DNA from: Mycolicibacter minnesotensis
Lineage (GTDB): Bacteria; Actinomycetota; Actinomycetes; Mycobacteriales; Mycobacteriaceae
Assembly (NCBI RefSeq): GCF_010731755.1
Contig: NZ_AP022589.1
Coordinates: 2,356,001 to 2,420,000, forward strand
Direction of reading: 5' to 3'
Length of the DNA: 64,000 nucleotides
In this document: positions 63,033 through 64,000 of the stretch, piece after piece
Position numbering within the stretch: position 1 is the first letter of the stretch
Layout: every line of letters starts with the position of its first letter
Notes under the pieces: model-generated
The model's database searches: none
Told to the model about the DNA's origin: nothing
Seen by the model: only the letters and a program-made list of their open reading frames with translations
Translations under genes and position numbers: made by a program

Positions 63033-64000
63033 GTGAGGACACCGGCGAGTGTGGTGGCGGGGTTGGATTTCGGCGGCCTGGGGGACCCGGATTTCGCGGG
63101 TCGGGTGCGTGACGGGGTCGCCCGCATCGAAGAGCTGATGGACACCGAGCTGCGGGGCGGCGACGGCCTGATGACCGAGGCGGTGACCCACCTGTTCGAT
63201 GCCGGCGGCAAGCGCTTCCGTCCGCTGTTCACGGTGCTGTCCGCTCAGCTCGGGCCCGAGCCCGACGCGTGGCAGGTAACGGTCGCCGGCGCGGTGATCG
63301 AGCTGGTGCACCTGGCCACGCTGTATCACGACGATGTGATGGATGAGGCGCAGATCCGCCGCGGAGCGCCGAGCGCCAATGCCCGGTGGGGCAACAACAT
63401 TGCGATTCTGGCCGGCGACTACCTGTTCGCGACCGCGTCACGCCTGGTGTCGCGACTGGGCCCGGACGCGGTGCGGATCATCGCCGAGACCTTCGCAGAG
63501 CTGGTGACCGGGCAGATGCGCGAGACCCGCGGTGCGGCCGAGGGCGCGGACGCCATCGAGCACTACCTCAAGGTGGTCTACGAAAAGACGGCCTGCCTGA
63601 TCTCGGCGTCGGGGCGGTTCGGCGCGACGTTCTCCGGTGCCGGCGATGAGCAGATCGAACGACTGGCCCGGCTGGGCGGGATCGTGGGCACCGCATTCCA
63701 GATCTCCGACGACATCATCGACATCGATTCCGACCCTGACGAGTCCGGCAAGCTGCCCGGCACCGATTTGCGTGAAGGTGTGCACACCCTGCCGGTGCTC
63801 TACGCGCTGCAGGGAACCGGAGCCGACGCCGAGCGGCTGCGCGTGCTGCTGGCCGGCCCGGTCACTGAGGACGCGGCGGTCGACGAGGCGCTGGGCCTGT
63901 TGCGGGCGTCGGCCGGCATGGTCCAGGCCAAGCAGACGGTGGCCGACTATGCGGCGCGGGCTCGCGCGGAGCTGGCCGAGCTGCCCGACTGTGTCGGCCG
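63033..64000 (+). CDS. grcC1: polyprenyl diphosphate synthase, GrcC1-like (3' end beyond window)
   Basis: 322 codons are visible from GTG 63033 and remain open at the window edge; the homologue Rv0562 has 335, so only the last dozen or so are missing. It is a trans-isoprenyl diphosphate synthase. GGKRFRPLFTVLSAQ lies near 56, the first Asp-rich motif DDVMD near 95, GQMRETRG near 167 and the second DDIID near 228. It makes the long isoprenoid diphosphate, probably for the menaquinone side chain used by MenA. It starts 15 bases from the divergent menJ start. Confidence 0.94.
   Translation, partial: MRTPASVVAGLDFGGLGDPDFAGRVRDGVARIEELMDTELRGGDGLMTEAVTHLFDAGGKRFRPLFTVLSAQLGPEPDAWQVTVAGAVIELVHLATLYHDDVMDEAQIRRGAPSANARWGNNIAILAGDYLFATASRLVSRLGPDAVRIIAETFAELVTGQMRETRGAAEGADAIEHYLKVVYEKTACLISASGRFGATFSGAGDEQIERLARLGGIVGTAFQISDDIIDIDSDPDESGKLPGTDLREGVHTLPVLYALQGTGADAERLRVLLAGPVTEDAAVDEALGLLRASAGMVQAKQTVADYAARARAELAELPDCVG

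Overview
The window is a high-GC actinobacterial chromosome segment whose gene order follows Mycobacterium tuberculosis Rv0495c to Rv0562 almost step by step: ppx1, proC, the excisionase-like gene, the tiny bS22 gene, galE2, serB1, hemACDB, hemL, the ccs cluster, menA, pnp, menE, pitA, menB, menC, bpoC, menD, ubiE, menJ and grcC1. PPE and PGRS sequences, the DUF3349 and DUF4229 families and a PknH-like sensor lipoprotein confirm Mycobacteriaceae. Several M. tuberculosis genes are missing from their usual slots (cmaA2, mmpS2/mmpL2, PE_PGRS6, fabH, galE3, pimB'), and there are insertions. The host is therefore a non-tuberculous mycobacterium; a Mycolicibacter (M. terrae group) species is plausible but is inference.

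Layout. 1-983: an FtsX/LolD-type ABC exporter, cut by the window edge. 1297-9832: housekeeping genes, with a hairpin tandem repeat at 5.9 kb. 9858-12217: small lipid/HAD/SnoaL/glutaredoxin genes. 12408-17983: the heme block hemA-hemC-hemD-hemB plus a membrane protein. 17990-26007: an 8 kb insertion, all on the minus strand, with three paralogous secreted proteins that join a signal peptide and helical N-domain, a PGRS-type Gly-rich domain, an endoglycoceramidase-like GH5 catalytic domain and a beta-sandwich C-domain, plus a LysR regulator. 26166-29413: small membrane proteins, a copper P-type ATPase with a CsoR-like operator at its start, and an NPANP-repeat secreted peptide. 29418-34654: an esterase, an ABC exporter with a cNMP-binding domain, an orphan PPE protein with a SHOCT tail, and two F420-type oxidoreductases. 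34747-41994: hemL and the system II cytochrome c maturation operon (thioredoxin lipoprotein, CcdA, ResB, CcsA), then a MinD-like ATPase. 42020-64000: the menaquinone region (menA, menE, menB, menC, menD, ubiE/menG, menJ, polyprenyl synthase), interleaved with a duplicated phosphate permease/small membrane protein pair, a Gly/Ser-rich membrane protein, and a methyltransferase with a well-formed promoter and operator.

The core genes serve respiration: heme synthesis, heme attachment to cytochrome c, and synthesis and saturation of menaquinone. The accessory parts point to cell-envelope and host or glycolipid interaction, and the PGRS-GH5 island is the most unusual item. No tRNA, rRNA, CRISPR array, transposase or prophage was recognised. 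Several families of small palindromic intergenic repeats are present.
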